From: Haloferula rosea
GTDB taxonomy: Bacteria > Verrucomicrobiota > Verrucomicrobiia > Verrucomicrobiales > Akkermansiaceae
Reading direction: 5' to 3'
Assembly (NCBI RefSeq): GCF_016595525.1
Contig: NZ_JAENII010000008.1
Location: 167,715 to 231,714 of the forward strand
Length of the DNA stretch: 64,000 nucleotides
Part shown: one piece after another, positions 36,508 to 46,460 of the stretch
Position numbering within the stretch: position 1 is the stretch's first letter
Layout of the letters: each line of letters begins with the position of its first letter
Notes under the pieces: generated by a model
The model's database searches: none
Told to the model about the DNA's origin: nothing
What the model saw: only the letters and a program-made list of their open reading frames with translations
Translations under genes and position numbers: made by a program

Positions 36508-37377
36508 GTGGGCGACTGCCAGATTCTCCTCGTGTTCCGGATCCTTCCCATCGCCCTAGCAGCAAGCGTCTTGACCTGCCCTCCCCTGTCTTTTTCTCAG
36601 GATGAGGCCCCCGCCGAGCCCCCTGCCATCCCTGCCGACCTCCTCGATGACCCCCATGTCCGCGAGGAACTCGCCATCAATGAGTTCACCGCTCCCTCGA
36701 TTGCCCGGATTTTCGACTCCCTTGAGTCGCTGGCTCCCCTTCCGATGGCGGACTACACAAGAGAGACACCGGAGCGCATGCCTCTCAATCGAGCTGACCT
36801 CGCCGTGGAACTCGGATTTCTCATCGCCGACGGCTTCCTGATCGTCCAGGTCGGCGAGTTGGGCAAGGTCGAAGGTCTGGCCTCTCAACTGACCCGCTAC
36901 GCCAAGGCGCTTGGCGCGGGAGAACGGGTCAACCGTCACGCGGCAAGCCTGCTGGAAAGCGCAAAAAACCAAGAGGTCGACCAGCTGAAGAAGGAACTCG
37001 CCGCCACCCAGAAGGACGTGGAGCTCGAACTCGTCACGCTGCGGGATGCCGATTTGGCCCACTTGATTTCCCTCGGCGGCTGGATCCGCGCGCTTCAAGT
37101 GGCATCCGGGGCAGTCGACAAGCAGTTCAGCGAAGAACGGGGCCGCGAGGTCATGCGGGAGGACATCGCGGACTACTACGCGTCCATCGTCGGCTCGCTC
37201 GAACCCCGAATCGCCGAGCGGCCGAACTACGTTGAGATGCGGAATCTCCTCTCGGGCATGCGCAATGAGATGCTGCTCAAGGAAGGCGAAGCACCGACCC
37301 CGAAGCGCATCGCCGGCATCAAGGCGCAGGCAAACACACTGGCCGAACTCGCACTCAAGCGGGAGGAATCTCCATGA
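36508..37377 (+). CDS. Exported protein of unknown function
   Basis: A 289-residue protein from a GTG at 36508, or 281 residues from an in-frame GTG at 36532. Either start gives a signal peptide (RILPIALAASVLTCPPLSFSQ). The mature region is helical and acidic, with a probable coiled coil near 150-180 (AKNQEVDQLKKELAATQKDV). I recognise no family. Its stop overlaps the start of the dehydrogenase gene by four bases, making a three-gene operon with it and ygfZ. Confidence 0.6.
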   Translation: MGDCQILLVFRILPIALAASVLTCPPLSFSQDEAPAEPPAIPADLLDDPHVREELAINEFTAPSIARIFDSLESLAPLPMADYTRETPERMPLNRADLAVELGFLIADGFLIVQVGELGKVEGLASQLTRYAKALGAGERVNRHAASLLESAKNQEVDQLKKELAATQKDVELELVTLRDADLAHLISLGGWIRALQVASGAVDKQFSEERGREVMREDIADYYASIVGSLEPRIAERPNYVEMRNLLSGMRNEMLLKEGEAPTPKRIAGIKAQANTLAELALKREESP

Positions 37378-38204
37378 GGATTGCTGTTCTGGGCCTCGGA
37401 ATCATCGGATCCCGCGCCGGAAGCAACCTTCGCTCGAACCCGAACCACGACGTCCGGCTCTGGAGCCGGTCTTCAAGAGGGCTGGAGGGGGAAGTCGAAT
37501 CGCTTGAAGCGGCGGTCGCGGATGCCGATGTCGTTGCTCTCTACCTCAAAGATGCCGAGGCGCTAAGGGATCTCGTTCCCACGTTGGCATCCTGTGTGAA
37601 GGGAGCACCGGCCATCCTCAACCACTCAACCATCGATCTGGAGACCACTCGGTGGCTGGCGGATTTCTGTGCTTCCCGCGGATGGGCATTTCTCGACGCC
37701 CCCTTCACCGGGAGCCGCGACGCAGCTCAAGCCGGACAGTTGGTCTACTACGTGGGAGGAAATCCTGAAACCATCGAGGCATTCTCTCCGCTGCTCCTCG
37801 AGACCGGGCGCGAGGTGATCCCTTGCGGCGAAGCCGGCACCGCCACAATCCTGAAACTGGTGACAAACCTGATCTCTGCCTGCTCGGTTCAGGCAATGGC
37901 AGAAGCCCTCGCCACCGCCACGAAGCATGGCATTGCTCCGCAGGCCCTGATTTCAGCAGTTGGCTCGAATGCCTGCGGCTCTCCACTCGCCGCGATGAAG
38001 CTGCCCACCATGGCGGAAGGCAATTTCGATACCCATTTCTCGCTATCGAACATGCTGAAGGACAGCCGCTATGCGTTGGCGCTGGCGGAAGGTCTCGACA
38101 CTCCTGCCATCCAAGCGGTTTCTCAGCGAATGGCCGAGTTGTGCGACAAGGGACTCGAAGACCTGGACTACTCCGTGCTCGCCAAGCCCTACTCGGACTC
38201 ATGA
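37374..38204 (+). CDS. NAD(P)-binding beta-hydroxyacid dehydrogenase family protein
   Basis: A 276-residue protein of the 3-hydroxyisobutyrate dehydrogenase/6-phosphogluconate-like family. The Rossmann motif GLGIIGSRAG is at 7-16, substrate-site FLDAPFTGSRDAAQAGQLVYYVGG at about 105-128, and a catalytic-lysine-like ATILKLVTNL near 160. It could reduce or oxidise short beta-hydroxy acids such as tartronate semialdehyde; the substrate is not resolved. Coupled by ATGA overlaps to genes on both sides. Confidence 0.85.
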   Translation: MRIAVLGLGIIGSRAGSNLRSNPNHDVRLWSRSSRGLEGEVESLEAAVADADVVALYLKDAEALRDLVPTLASCVKGAPAILNHSTIDLETTRWLADFCASRGWAFLDAPFTGSRDAAQAGQLVYYVGGNPETIEAFSPLLLETGREVIPCGEAGTATILKLVTNLISACSVQAMAEALATATKHGIAPQALISAVGSNACGSPLAAMKLPTMAEGNFDTHFSLSNMLKDSRYALALAEGLDTPAIQAVSQRMAELCDKGLEDLDYSVLAKPYSDS

Positions 38205-39007
38205 CGCCCCCCCTTGCCTGCCCCGCCGAGACCCCTACCATCCTCTCCTTTTCAGGACCTGACGCCGTCCGATTCCTGAATGGTCAGATGACGCAAGCCG
38301 TCGATGGACTGGGGGACGAAGCAAAACCTGCCTGCATCACCAACGCCAAGGGACGACTCGAACACTTCGTCCATCTTTGCCAAGGACCGGACAACGAATC
38401 CATTTGGGTCGTTTCCAACCATGATGATCCCGAAGAATTGCGGGCGCGGCTGGAACGCTACCTGATCGCGGACGATGTCGAGGTGGAGGATCTTTCCGGC
38501 ACTTGGTGTCGGATCCATGCTTCCGGCCGCCTCACTGGTGCCACTTTCACCCGTGAAAATCTCGGACCATGGGGCAAAGGGAGCGATCATTGGTGGCCCG
38601 CGGGCGACGAACCGACGATCCATACCTTGGCTCCGGAAGAGATCGAGGATCTGCGGATCGAACGCGCCCTTCCGCGGTGGGGCAAGGAACTCACCCCGGG
38701 CATCCTCCCCCCCGAAGCCGGTTTGGACAGTTCCGCCATTTCCTACTCGAAGGGCTGCTACATCGGCCAGGAAGTCCTTTCACGAATGAAGACCGCTGGA
38801 AAGGTGAACCGGAGACTCGGGCTTTTTGAAATCCCCTCCGGCCTCACCGAAGGAGCCCCGCTTGAGCTGGATGGCAAGGAGGTTGGCACGCTCACCAGCG
38901 TGGCCGGTTCCCTCCCACTCGCTTTGGGTTACGTGAAGAAGGCTGCGTTCGACCAGGAGTCACTGCAGACCTCCGCCGGACCTGCGCATTGGAAACGCTG
39001 GGCCTGA
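38201..39007 (+). CDS. ygfZ: YgfZ/GcvT-domain folate-binding protein
   Basis: A 268-residue protein with the diagnostic KGCYIGQEVLSRM motif (about 184-196) and GKVNRRL, matching YgfZ, a folate-binding protein that helps build or repair certain Fe-S clusters, including those of radical SAM enzymes. The ATG at 38201 overlaps the preceding stop (ATGA). A run of seven C lies at codons 2-4. Confidence 0.9.
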   Translation: MTPPLACPAETPTILSFSGPDAVRFLNGQMTQAVDGLGDEAKPACITNAKGRLEHFVHLCQGPDNESIWVVSNHDDPEELRARLERYLIADDVEVEDLSGTWCRIHASGRLTGATFTRENLGPWGKGSDHWWPAGDEPTIHTLAPEEIEDLRIERALPRWGKELTPGILPPEAGLDSSAISYSKGCYIGQEVLSRMKTAGKVNRRLGLFEIPSGLTEGAPLELDGKEVGTLTSVAGSLPLALGYVKKAAFDQESLQTSAGPAHWKRWA

Positions 39008-39028
39008 CATCTCTCCCTTCCGACCACG

Positions 39029-39063
39029 AAAAAGCGGCGTCTGGAGTGAATCCAAACGCCGCT
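39029..39063 (-). terminator. Intrinsic terminator after bamA
   Basis: On the minus strand AGCGGCGT (plus 39056-39063) pairs with ACGCCGCT (plus 39033-39040), followed by TTTTC. It lies between the convergent ygfZ and bamA genes; the T-run favours the bamA direction. Confidence 0.85.
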
Positions 39064-39089
39064 GAAAAAATCAGGTTCTCGCTGCCGAA

Positions 39090-41471
39090 TCAGTACTCGT
39101 AGCTGAGGGAGAATTGGAAACGGCCCCCTTGGTCAGCCAATGGGTCGGGACTCTCGATCGGAATCGCGTAATCCAGCGCGATTGGAACCGGGCTCACTGG
39201 CAGACGGAGACGAACGCCGACACCCACGTTGTGATACAGGTCACTTGGGCTTGGGTCCCAAGCGTCAAGATTCACAAAACCCATGTCGTAGAAGGTCGCG
39301 AAGCGGACATTGTCGATCACTGGGATCGTGTATTCCACACTGGCAAAACCGAGTGACTTACCACCGATCACCTCACCGGTGACAGGATCCCGTGGGCCCA
39401 CGTCGCGGAAGTCGAAGCCGCGCAGAGTGCGTGCACCACCGAGATAGAGGCGGTCGAAGATCGGCACCGTGCCACTCGTCGCATCGACGAAGGCGAGCTC
39501 GCCGTCCACCGACAGGATGGAGTCCCATTTCAGATTCCAGAACTTGGAGCCCCGCATCGTCAGGCCGTAGTTGTCAACGTCGCCACCCAGGAAGGTGCCT
39601 GCAACGTGCACTCCGATATCCACCTTGGAACCCTCACGGGTCTCGATCAGCGCATCACGGCTGTCGTAAACCCAGTTGGCACTGAGGGCACTGCGGATGT
39701 AGTCGCCATCCTCGAAAAGCAGCGGCGATGGGAGCCCACCACCTGCAACGGAATTGGCGGACAGCACTGCCACGCTTGGATCCACATCGATCGAGATCTT
39801 CTCAAGGCGGTATTCACCCCGAATCGAAGTCCGCTCGGTCAGGGGCTTGCGCAGGGAGATCGCCATGCCGGCGTTGGTCTGCTCGTAAAAGTCGGAGAAA
39901 TACTGGGAATCCCGGTAGAACAGCTCACCTCCGAGCGCCAACTGACGGCCCATGAACCACGGCTCGACCAGAGAGATGCCGAAGTCGGTCCGCTCGGAAC
40001 CGATCCGAAGGTCCATCGCGAAACGCTGGCCGCCACCGGTGAACGACCACGGATTGCGGATGTCGAAGTTGGATTGCTCAAGGTTGACGAAACCAACGAC
40101 ACTGTCGATCGAGCTGAAACCAATACCGGCGGTGATCGAACCGGTGCGACGTTCCTGCACGAGGATGTCGACGTCCCGGTAGTTGCCGCCACGCGCACTC
40201 GGCGAGGAATTCACTTGGACGTCACCGAAATACTGGAGGCCTTCGAGACGGGCCTTGGTGGTGTCGAGTTCCACCGAGTTGAAGTAGTCATCAGGATTGA
40301 GGGGGACCTCCCGGCGGATCACCCGGTCCTGGGTCTTGGTGTTCCCCTGAATATTGACCGAACCGACCCGGAAACGGGAACCTTCGGTGATGCGGTAGAT
40401 CACATTGACCTGGTTCGGACCAGCGTCGCGAATGTCAGGCGTGACGGTCGCATCGGCATAACCGCGGGATCCGTAGTAGCTGCGGATCGTGGTCATGTCC
40501 GCACGCATCTTCTTCGAGTTGTAGGCGTCGCCCCCGTTGAGGGTCATCGCTGGGTAAAGTTCCTCTTCGGTGAACACGGACATCTTGCCGAAACCGACAC
40601 CCTTGACGGTGTATTTCTCACCCTCGCTGATCGGAATCACCAGGTCGACCCGACCGTCACCAACCGGCTCACGACGGACACCAGGGCTCGAAACCCGCAG
40701 ATAACCCTTCGAGCGGTAATAATCGAGGACCGACTCAAGGTCCTCATCGAGTTGTTCCACCTCGAATCGACCCGCCTTGGTGAAGAACGAGAACAAGCTC
40801 TTCTCCTTCACGCTCATCTGGCGGCGGAGCGTGCGCTGATCGAAAGTATTGTTTCCCTCGAAGCGGATGTCGCGAATCTCATTCTTACCACCCTCATCAA
40901 TCACGAAAATCAGGTCCGTTCCCTGACCCGTCTCGGAAGGCTGGACACGGTGGGAGATGCTGACGTCCGGATATCCGGCGTCGCGGTAGTAGTTCTCAAG
41001 GTTGTTGCGGGCCTCGAGAATCATCTGGTCGCTCAAGGCGCCACCCGCCTTCAGCTTCGAGGCCTTGGCCAGCTTGCTGTCGCCGTAGACGGTATTGCCG
41101 ACAAATCCAACGGCGACCACCACCTCACGCGGAACCACCGCGTAAACCACGCGAACCCCTGAACCCACCGGCTCGGCAAGAACACGGACATCATTGACGA
41201 ACCCCGACTCGTAGAGAGCCTTGATGTCGCTGTCGATCGTGTCGGTCTTGTAGGTCGAGCCCTGACGCAGCTGGATGTAGTTGCGCAAACGCGCTTCATC
41301 CACCGTCTTCGGACCATCGTAACGAAAGTCCACTCCGGTCACATTCTTGCCCTCGAAATCCTGCGCTTGCGCCGACATTGTCGACCCCACGAAGATTAAG
41401 AGCGCAGCTAGAACCACCCGGCACACTGATGAGAGCGCGCCCCGATTGCCGTTGGGGGATGAAAAAACCAT
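39090..41471 (-). CDS. bamA: Outer-membrane assembly factor BamA
   Basis: The 793-residue Omp85 protein inserts beta-barrel proteins into the outer membrane. A signal peptide ending AQA precedes five POTRA repeats (about 38-440; repeats include VVVAVGFVGNTVYGD, IRDIRFEGNNTFDQ, RVGSVNIQGNTKTQD). A 16-strand barrel follows with the LRGF motif (YLGGARTLRGFDFR). The last residues FQFSLSYEY form the terminal beta signal but end in Tyr rather than the usual Phe/Trp. It is divergent from tig with a 190-base gap. Neither a periplasmic chaperone (skp) nor lpx genes follow it. Confidence 0.96.
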   Translation of the reverse strand: MVFSSPNGNRGALSSVCRVVLAALLIFVGSTMSAQAQDFEGKNVTGVDFRYDGPKTVDEARLRNYIQLRQGSTYKTDTIDSDIKALYESGFVNDVRVLAEPVGSGVRVVYAVVPREVVVAVGFVGNTVYGDSKLAKASKLKAGGALSDQMILEARNNLENYYRDAGYPDVSISHRVQPSETGQGTDLIFVIDEGGKNEIRDIRFEGNNTFDQRTLRRQMSVKEKSLFSFFTKAGRFEVEQLDEDLESVLDYYRSKGYLRVSSPGVRREPVGDGRVDLVIPISEGEKYTVKGVGFGKMSVFTEEELYPAMTLNGGDAYNSKKMRADMTTIRSYYGSRGYADATVTPDIRDAGPNQVNVIYRITEGSRFRVGSVNIQGNTKTQDRVIRREVPLNPDDYFNSVELDTTKARLEGLQYFGDVQVNSSPSARGGNYRDVDILVQERRTGSITAGIGFSSIDSVVGFVNLEQSNFDIRNPWSFTGGGQRFAMDLRIGSERTDFGISLVEPWFMGRQLALGGELFYRDSQYFSDFYEQTNAGMAISLRKPLTERTSIRGEYRLEKISIDVDPSVAVLSANSVAGGGLPSPLLFEDGDYIRSALSANWVYDSRDALIETREGSKVDIGVHVAGTFLGGDVDNYGLTMRGSKFWNLKWDSILSVDGELAFVDATSGTVPIFDRLYLGGARTLRGFDFRDVGPRDPVTGEVIGGKSLGFASVEYTIPVIDNVRFATFYDMGFVNLDAWDPSPSDLYHNVGVGVRLRLPVSPVPIALDYAIPIESPDPLADQGGRFQFSLSYEY

Positions 41472-41587
41472 GTCTTTCAGGAATGCGAGGGATCAAACCC
41501 GCCCAGCACGTCCCCCGTCAAGGCTTCATCTCCCAAGTCGGCAACAATCTGTTGGAGAAATTCCGTGAATTCCGCGACTACTTCGCT

Positions 41588-41616
41588 TTGACAACCAGCT
41601 TCGCGCATCATTAGCC
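41588..41616 (+). promoter_or_regulatory. Predicted sigma70-type promoter for tig
   Basis: TTGACA (41588-41593) and TTAGCC (41611-41616) are 17 bases apart, 45 bases before the trigger-factor ATG, in the bamA/tig divergent gap. The -35 is consensus and the -10 is weak. Confidence 0.5.
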
Positions 41617-41661
41617 TCCCGCCCCCAGCGCGGGACCCACCCCCTCTTCACTTTCAGGATC

Positions 41662-43002
41662 ATGAACATTACCGTCGAAAAGCAGCCCAACTGCAACGCC
41701 TCACTCCTCGTGGAAGTCCCATCGGACACCGTCCAGAGCGAGCGCAACAAGATCGTCAAGACCTACACTTCCCAAGCGCGTATCCAGGGATTCCGCCCGG
41801 GCAAGGCTCCACGCAAGGTCATCGAGAAGCGCTTCGGCTCTTCCATCACCAGCGAACTCGAAGAGCGCCTCGCCCGGCAGGCCTTCGAGAAAGCCATGAC
41901 CGAGCAGGGGCTCAAGGTGCTCGATTTCGGCCGCCCTGCGGATTTCAAGGAGACTCCGGACGGATCGGTGACCTTCCGTTCGCAGCTGACACTCGCCCCC
42001 GAGATCAATCTTCCCGACTACAAGGGCATCACCATCACCGCCGGTTCGGCGGAAGTCACCGAGGAGGAAGTCGAACAGAACCTCCAGTCACTCCGCGAAC
42101 GCCTCGCCGACTATTCCGACATCGAAGGTCGCACGGCCACCACGGGCGACCTTGCCGTCATCGACTATACCTCCACCCTTGACGGGACTCCGCTCGAGGA
42201 AGCCCTCGGCAAGCCGGTCGGCTACCTGTCCGGACGCGAAGGCTTCTGGATCAAGATCGACGAGGAGTCCTTCCTTCCCGGTTTCGCCGCGGAACTCGAT
42301 GGCTGCGCCGCAGGCGACGAAAAAGAGATCAAGGTCACGGTGCCCGAGGACTTCCCGGTCGCCGAACTCCACGGCAAGGAACTCGTCTTCGACGTCAAGG
42401 TGAAGGAGATCAAGGAAGTGTCCCTTCCTGAACTGGACGACGAATTCGCCGCGAAGGTGACCGGCGGAAAAGGACTCGATGAGCTCAAGACCATGGTCGA
42501 GCAGCAGCTTGGAGTCGAAAAGCAACGCCAGGTCGACGACGCCAAGGTCAACCAGATCGTCGAGCACTTCAACGAACTCGTGGATTTCGAACTGCCCGAG
42601 GAACTGGTCCGCGAAGAGACCCAGAGCCAGGCTGACTCATTGGTGCAGCGCGGCGTTCAGTCCGGCATGAGCGAGGATGAGATCGCCGCCCAGCAGGCGG
42701 AGATCTTCGCAACCGCAGGCATGCAGGCGCGGACCAACCTCAAGACCAACTTCATCCTTCAGGAAATCGCACGGGTGGAGAACATCCAGATCAGTGATGC
42801 CGAACTGGTGAACCACCTCGCCACGGTGGCCCAATCGCGCAAGGAGAGCCCGAAGAAGATGATCAAGCAACTTCAGAAGGAAGGTCGGATCCCCGGCATC
42901 CGGAACTCCATGCTGGTCGGCAAGGCCATTGACTTCGTCCTCGAGCACGCCAACGTCGAGGAAGCTTCCGCAAGCACGGAAGACCAAGAAGAAAAGTCAT
43001 GA
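41662..43002 (+). CDS. tig: Trigger factor chaperone
   Basis: A 446-residue ribosome-bound chaperone. The N-terminal ribosome-binding domain has the signature [17 protein letters not shown] (about residues 43-59, a variant of GFRxGKxP). It is followed by an FKBP-like prolyl isomerase domain (about 150-235) and a helical C-terminal domain with [15 protein letters not shown]. Its stop overlaps the clpP start by four bases, the classic tig-clpP-clpX order. Confidence 0.96.
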   Translation: MNITVEKQPNCNASLLVEVPSDTVQSERNKIVKTYTSQARIQGFRPGKAPRKVIEKRFGSSITSELEERLARQAFEKAMTEQGLKVLDFGRPADFKETPDGSVTFRSQLTLAPEINLPDYKGITITAGSAEVTEEEVEQNLQSLRERLADYSDIEGRTATTGDLAVIDYTSTLDGTPLEEALGKPVGYLSGREGFWIKIDEESFLPGFAAELDGCAAGDEKEIKVTVPEDFPVAELHGKELVFDVKVKEIKEVSLPELDDEFAAKVTGGKGLDELKTMVEQQLGVEKQRQVDDAKVNQIVEHFNELVDFELPEELVREETQSQADSLVQRGVQSGMSEDEIAAQQAEIFATAGMQARTNLKTNFILQEIARVENIQISDAELVNHLATVAQSRKESPKKMIKQLQKEGRIPGIRNSMLVGKAIDFVLEHANVEEASASTEDQEEKS

Positions 43003-43694
43003 GCAATTTCCCCAACTCGGTTCCCACCGCGGGCTCCCCGCAAAACAACTACTACGTCCCTACCGTCATCGAGCAGGATGGCCGGGGTGAGCGCGCCTTC
43101 GACATCTACTCGAGGCTCCTCAAGGACCGCATCATCTTCATCGGTACGCCGATCGACGACTTCGTCGCCAATTCGGTGATCGCCCAGCTGCTCTTCCTGC
43201 AGATGCAGGACCCGAAGAAGGACATCCACATCTACATCAACTCCCCCGGCGGCTCGGTCACCGCAGGACTGGCGATGTATGACACCATGCAGTTCGTCAC
43301 CTGCGACGTGAATACCTACTGCATCGGCATCGCCGCCTCGATGGGATCCGTCCTGCTGACAGCCGGCACCAAGGGCAAACGATTCTGCCTGCCGAACTCC
43401 CACGTCATGATTCACCAGGTCTCAGGTGGAGCGCAGGGAACCGCCTCCGACGTCGAGCGGACCATCGGCTTCATGTTCAACCTCAAGAAGCGCCTCAACG
43501 GAATCCTCGCCGAACACACCGGCAAGTCCGTGGAGGATGTGGAGCGGGACTCCGACCGGGACAACTACATGACGGCCGAAGAAGCCGCCGAGTATGGACT
43601 CGTCGACAAGGTGCTCGAGAGCCGCAAGGAACTCCCCGATGCCGTGAAGTCCGCCATGAAGGCGGATGATGACGGAAAAAAGGACGACGCCTGA
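42999..43694 (+). CDS. clpP: ClpP protease subunit
   Basis: A 231-residue serine protease ring subunit with Ser114 in [11 protein letters not shown], His139 in NSHVMIHQ and the catalytic Asp in the [10 protein letters not shown] segment. The N-terminus is about 15-20 residues longer than the mature enzyme, consistent with a processed propeptide. It can partner ClpX (81 bases downstream) and ClpC (21261). The tail is Lys/Asp-rich. Confidence 0.96.
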   Translation: MSNFPNSVPTAGSPQNNYYVPTVIEQDGRGERAFDIYSRLLKDRIIFIGTPIDDFVANSVIAQLLFLQMQDPKKDIHIYINSPGGSVTAGLAMYDTMQFVTCDVNTYCIGIAASMGSVLLTAGTKGKRFCLPNSHVMIHQVSGGAQGTASDVERTIGFMFNLKKRLNGILAEHTGKSVEDVERDSDRDNYMTAEEAAEYGLVDKVLESRKELPDAVKSAMKADDDGKKDDA

Positions 43695-43775
43695 GCGGAT
43701 ATCCGCTAAAGTGATGAGAATCCGGCGGGGATGGCCCTGCCGGAGCAACCCCATCGAATCCGACAGTTTCATACC

Positions 43776-45053
43776 ATGGCGCGAGCATCCAACCTGACGA
43801 TGTGCTCTTTCTGCGGAAAGAGTCATTCTGAAGTCAAAAAACTCATCGCAGGCCCCGGGGTCTACATTTGCAACGAGTGCGTTGAAGTGTGCTCGAACAT
43901 CCTCGACAAGGAACTGACGGGCGGCGACGGCAAGACCAAGGGTGGAAGCACTTCACTGAAGGGCAAACCCCTTCTCACACCCGCCGAAATGCGGGAACGC
44001 CTCGATGACTTTGTCGTCGGGCAGGAGCAGGCCAAGAAGGTTCTGGCGGTGGCCGTTTACAATCACTACCAGCGGCTCCGTCAAAGCGACGCTCTCGAGG
44101 ACACCGAGTTCGATGGCGTGGACATCGAGAAATCCAACGTCCTGCTCCTCGGACCGACCGGCTCGGGCAAGACGCTTCTCGCACGCACCTTGGCACGTCT
44201 CCTCGACGTCCCCTTCTGCATCGTGGATGCCACCACCCTCACGGAGGCCGGCTACGTCGGCGAGGACGTGGAGAACATCATTCTCCGCCTACTACAAGCA
44301 TCGGACTTCGATGTCGAAAGAGCGGAGCAGGGCATCATCTACGTCGACGAAATCGACAAGATCGGCCGCAAGACCGACAACGTCTCCATCACGCGCGACG
44401 TATCCGGCGAAGGCGTGCAGCAAGCCCTGCTGAAGATCCTGGAGGGAACGGTTTGCAACGTTCCACCGCAGGGCGGACGCAAGCACCCGCAGCAGGAATA
44501 CATCCAGATCAACACCGAGAAGATCCTGTTCATCTGCGGTGGAGCCTTCGTCGGCCTGCCCGACATCATCCAGCGGCGTCTCGGAAGAAGCGCCCTCGGT
44601 TTCCATGGGATCGAGGAAGGGAAGAAATCCGACGAGCCGGACCAACTCGACCTGACCGAACCCGAGGACCTGCTCCACTTCGGACTCATCCCTGAATTCA
44701 TCGGCCGCCTTCCCGTCATCACCACCCTGCGTGAACTCACCGAGGACGAACTCGTCGAGATTCTCACCGAGCCCAAGAATTCGCTGCTCAAGCAGTATTC
44801 CAAGCAACTGGCGATGAATGGGGTGAAGCTGAAGGTCACCAAGGACGGCCTGCGGGCGATGGCCGAGGAAGCCGTCCGCCGCGGTACGGGCGCCCGCGCC
44901 CTGCGTTCGATTTTCGAGCGCCTGATGCTCGACGTCATGTATCAGGTTCCTTCCCGGGAGGACATCGAGTCAGTGACCCTCAACCGAGCTGTGGTCACCG
45001 GCGAGAAGGCCCCTTCCATGCGGAAGCGTCGGTCCGACAAGGATGCCGCCTGA
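43776..45053 (+). CDS. clpX: ClpX AAA+ unfoldase
   Basis: A 425-residue unfoldase with an N-terminal zinc-binding domain ([25 protein letters not shown], about 8-42). The AAA+ core has [18 protein letters not shown] (Walker A), [27 protein letters not shown] (Walker B) and RSALGF (pore/RKH region); the IGF loop that contacts ClpP is near [12 protein letters not shown]. The C-terminal small domain has [15 protein letters not shown] 43776 is the family start. It should also degrade tmRNA-tagged proteins. Confidence 0.96.
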   Translation: MARASNLTMCSFCGKSHSEVKKLIAGPGVYICNECVEVCSNILDKELTGGDGKTKGGSTSLKGKPLLTPAEMRERLDDFVVGQEQAKKVLAVAVYNHYQRLRQSDALEDTEFDGVDIEKSNVLLLGPTGSGKTLLARTLARLLDVPFCIVDATTLTEAGYVGEDVENIILRLLQASDFDVERAEQGIIYVDEIDKIGRKTDNVSITRDVSGEGVQQALLKILEGTVCNVPPQGGRKHPQQEYIQINTEKILFICGGAFVGLPDIIQRRLGRSALGFHGIEEGKKSDEPDQLDLTEPEDLLHFGLIPEFIGRLPVITTLRELTEDELVEILTEPKNSLLKQYSKQLAMNGVKLKVTKDGLRAMAEEAVRRGTGARALRSIFERLMLDVMYQVPSREDIESVTLNRAVVTGEKAPSMRKRRSDKDAA

Positions 45054-45189
45054 ACATCCCGGCTCCCGGGCACCATCGCAACCACCGGACGCGGAAGAGG
45101 CCCAAGCGGGGAATTCATCCCAGGGTCACCTCAACTTCCCGATCACGTCGGGATTGCGAAGCCCGCCCAAGGCCGCTTGAATCCAGCCC

Positions 45190-46443
45190 ATGCGATTCAT
45201 CTTCCTCCTACTCCCTGCCCTGCTCTTCGCGGATGAACCGGAGTCGGAGGTGGAGGCACCCGCTCCCGCAGAAGTCGCCGAGGCATCACCCCTCCCGGAT
45301 CCTGACGAAGCGGCCTACCCGGCAATCGAACGATTCGTGCAGGTGCTGGAGCAAGTCCGCCAACGGCATCCGGATGTCGATCGGCTCGCCTACGAGCGTT
45401 TGGTCAACCACGCCCTCGAGGGCATGCTTTCCTCGCTCGATCCACACTCATCATTCATCCACCCCGAGATGGCCGGCATGATGAAGGACCAGCCGGACCT
45501 GATTCCCCATGTGCCTTCTCTGGGCATCACTCTCGGCTGGAGAAGCGATGGACCGTATCTCTCGAACGTGCTGCCGGGTAGTGCCGCCTCGGCCCTGATC
45601 GCAGGATCCTCCCTGCTCGAGGTCGATGGCAATCCGGTCAAGGATGTGGATCCCTCGCAGCTCCTGTCGCGTCTGACACGTGCTCCGGGCGAGAGCAGCA
45701 CCCTCCTGCTCAAGTCCCCCGCCGAAGCGCGTCCTGCTGAAGTGACGCTGGTTCACCGAAGCGTCGAAGATCGGGCGGTCACCCATTCCTCCATCCTGCC
45801 TGATACCACACCGAAAGCAGGATACATCCGGCTGGCGTCCTTTACGGATGCTTCCCCACGTGAACTGGAAGCCGCACTTGATGAACTGGAAGACGACGGG
45901 ATGGAACGCCTCATCCTCGATCTCCGGGGAAACCCCGGCGGTTCCCTGCCCGCTACCGTCCGCATCCTCGGACTGTTCCTTCCACCATCGACGGCTGTCG
46001 TCACCACCCAGGGCCGCGCGGGCGAAAATGGCGAACCACTCACCACCCCGGAGCGCCAACGACGTGAGCGGAACTATCCGGTGGCCGTCCTGATCGATCG
46101 CATGTCTGCTTCCGCATCCGAGCTCACCGCGGGTGCCCTCCAGGACTTGGAACGGGCCACCATCATCGGCGAGACCTCCTACGGAAAGGGCTCGGTCCAG
46201 AATATCATCCCGATGGGTGGCGGCACGGCACTCAGACTCACGATCGCCACCTACCACACTCCTAGTGGCCAAACCCCGCACCTGACGGGCATCCAACCTG
46301 ATGTCGAGATCGAGATGTCTGATTCACTCCGCGAAAAATTCAACCTTTCGATGCGAAAGGACACCCTGACCCCGGAGGAGCAGGAAACACTCACAGACTG
46401 GAAGGACCCGGTGATCGAAGCCGCGTTGGAAGCCACCAAGTAA
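45190..46443 (+). CDS. ctpA: S41 C-terminal processing peptidase
   Basis: A 417-residue periplasmic protease with a short signal peptide (MRFIFLLLPALLFA). A PDZ domain (about 105-190, GITLGWRSDGPYLSNVLPGSAA) precedes the S41 core: YIRLASFTD, LILDLRGNPGG, RMSASASELTAGAL (nucleophile Ser308) and ETSYGKGSVQ (Lys333). Such peptidases cleave C-termini of envelope proteins, including tmRNA-like hydrophobic tails. It follows clpX by 136 bases. Confidence 0.94.
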   Translation: MRFIFLLLPALLFADEPESEVEAPAPAEVAEASPLPDPDEAAYPAIERFVQVLEQVRQRHPDVDRLAYERLVNHALEGMLSSLDPHSSFIHPEMAGMMKDQPDLIPHVPSLGITLGWRSDGPYLSNVLPGSAASALIAGSSLLEVDGNPVKDVDPSQLLSRLTRAPGESSTLLLKSPAEARPAEVTLVHRSVEDRAVTHSSILPDTTPKAGYIRLASFTDASPRELEAALDELEDDGMERLILDLRGNPGGSLPATVRILGLFLPPSTAVVTTQGRAGENGEPLTTPERQRRERNYPVAVLIDRMSASASELTAGALQDLERATIIGETSYGKGSVQNIIPMGGGTALRLTIATYHTPSGQTPHLTGIQPDVEIEMSDSLREKFNLSMRKDTLTPEEQETLTDWKDPVIEAALEATK

Positions 46444-46460
46444 TCCATTTCCTCCCACTC

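Noticed and set aside
39606..41162. A 518-codon open frame antisense to bamA
   Set aside because: Low-complexity His/Arg/Val composition, no domain, and bamA on the other strand is complete.
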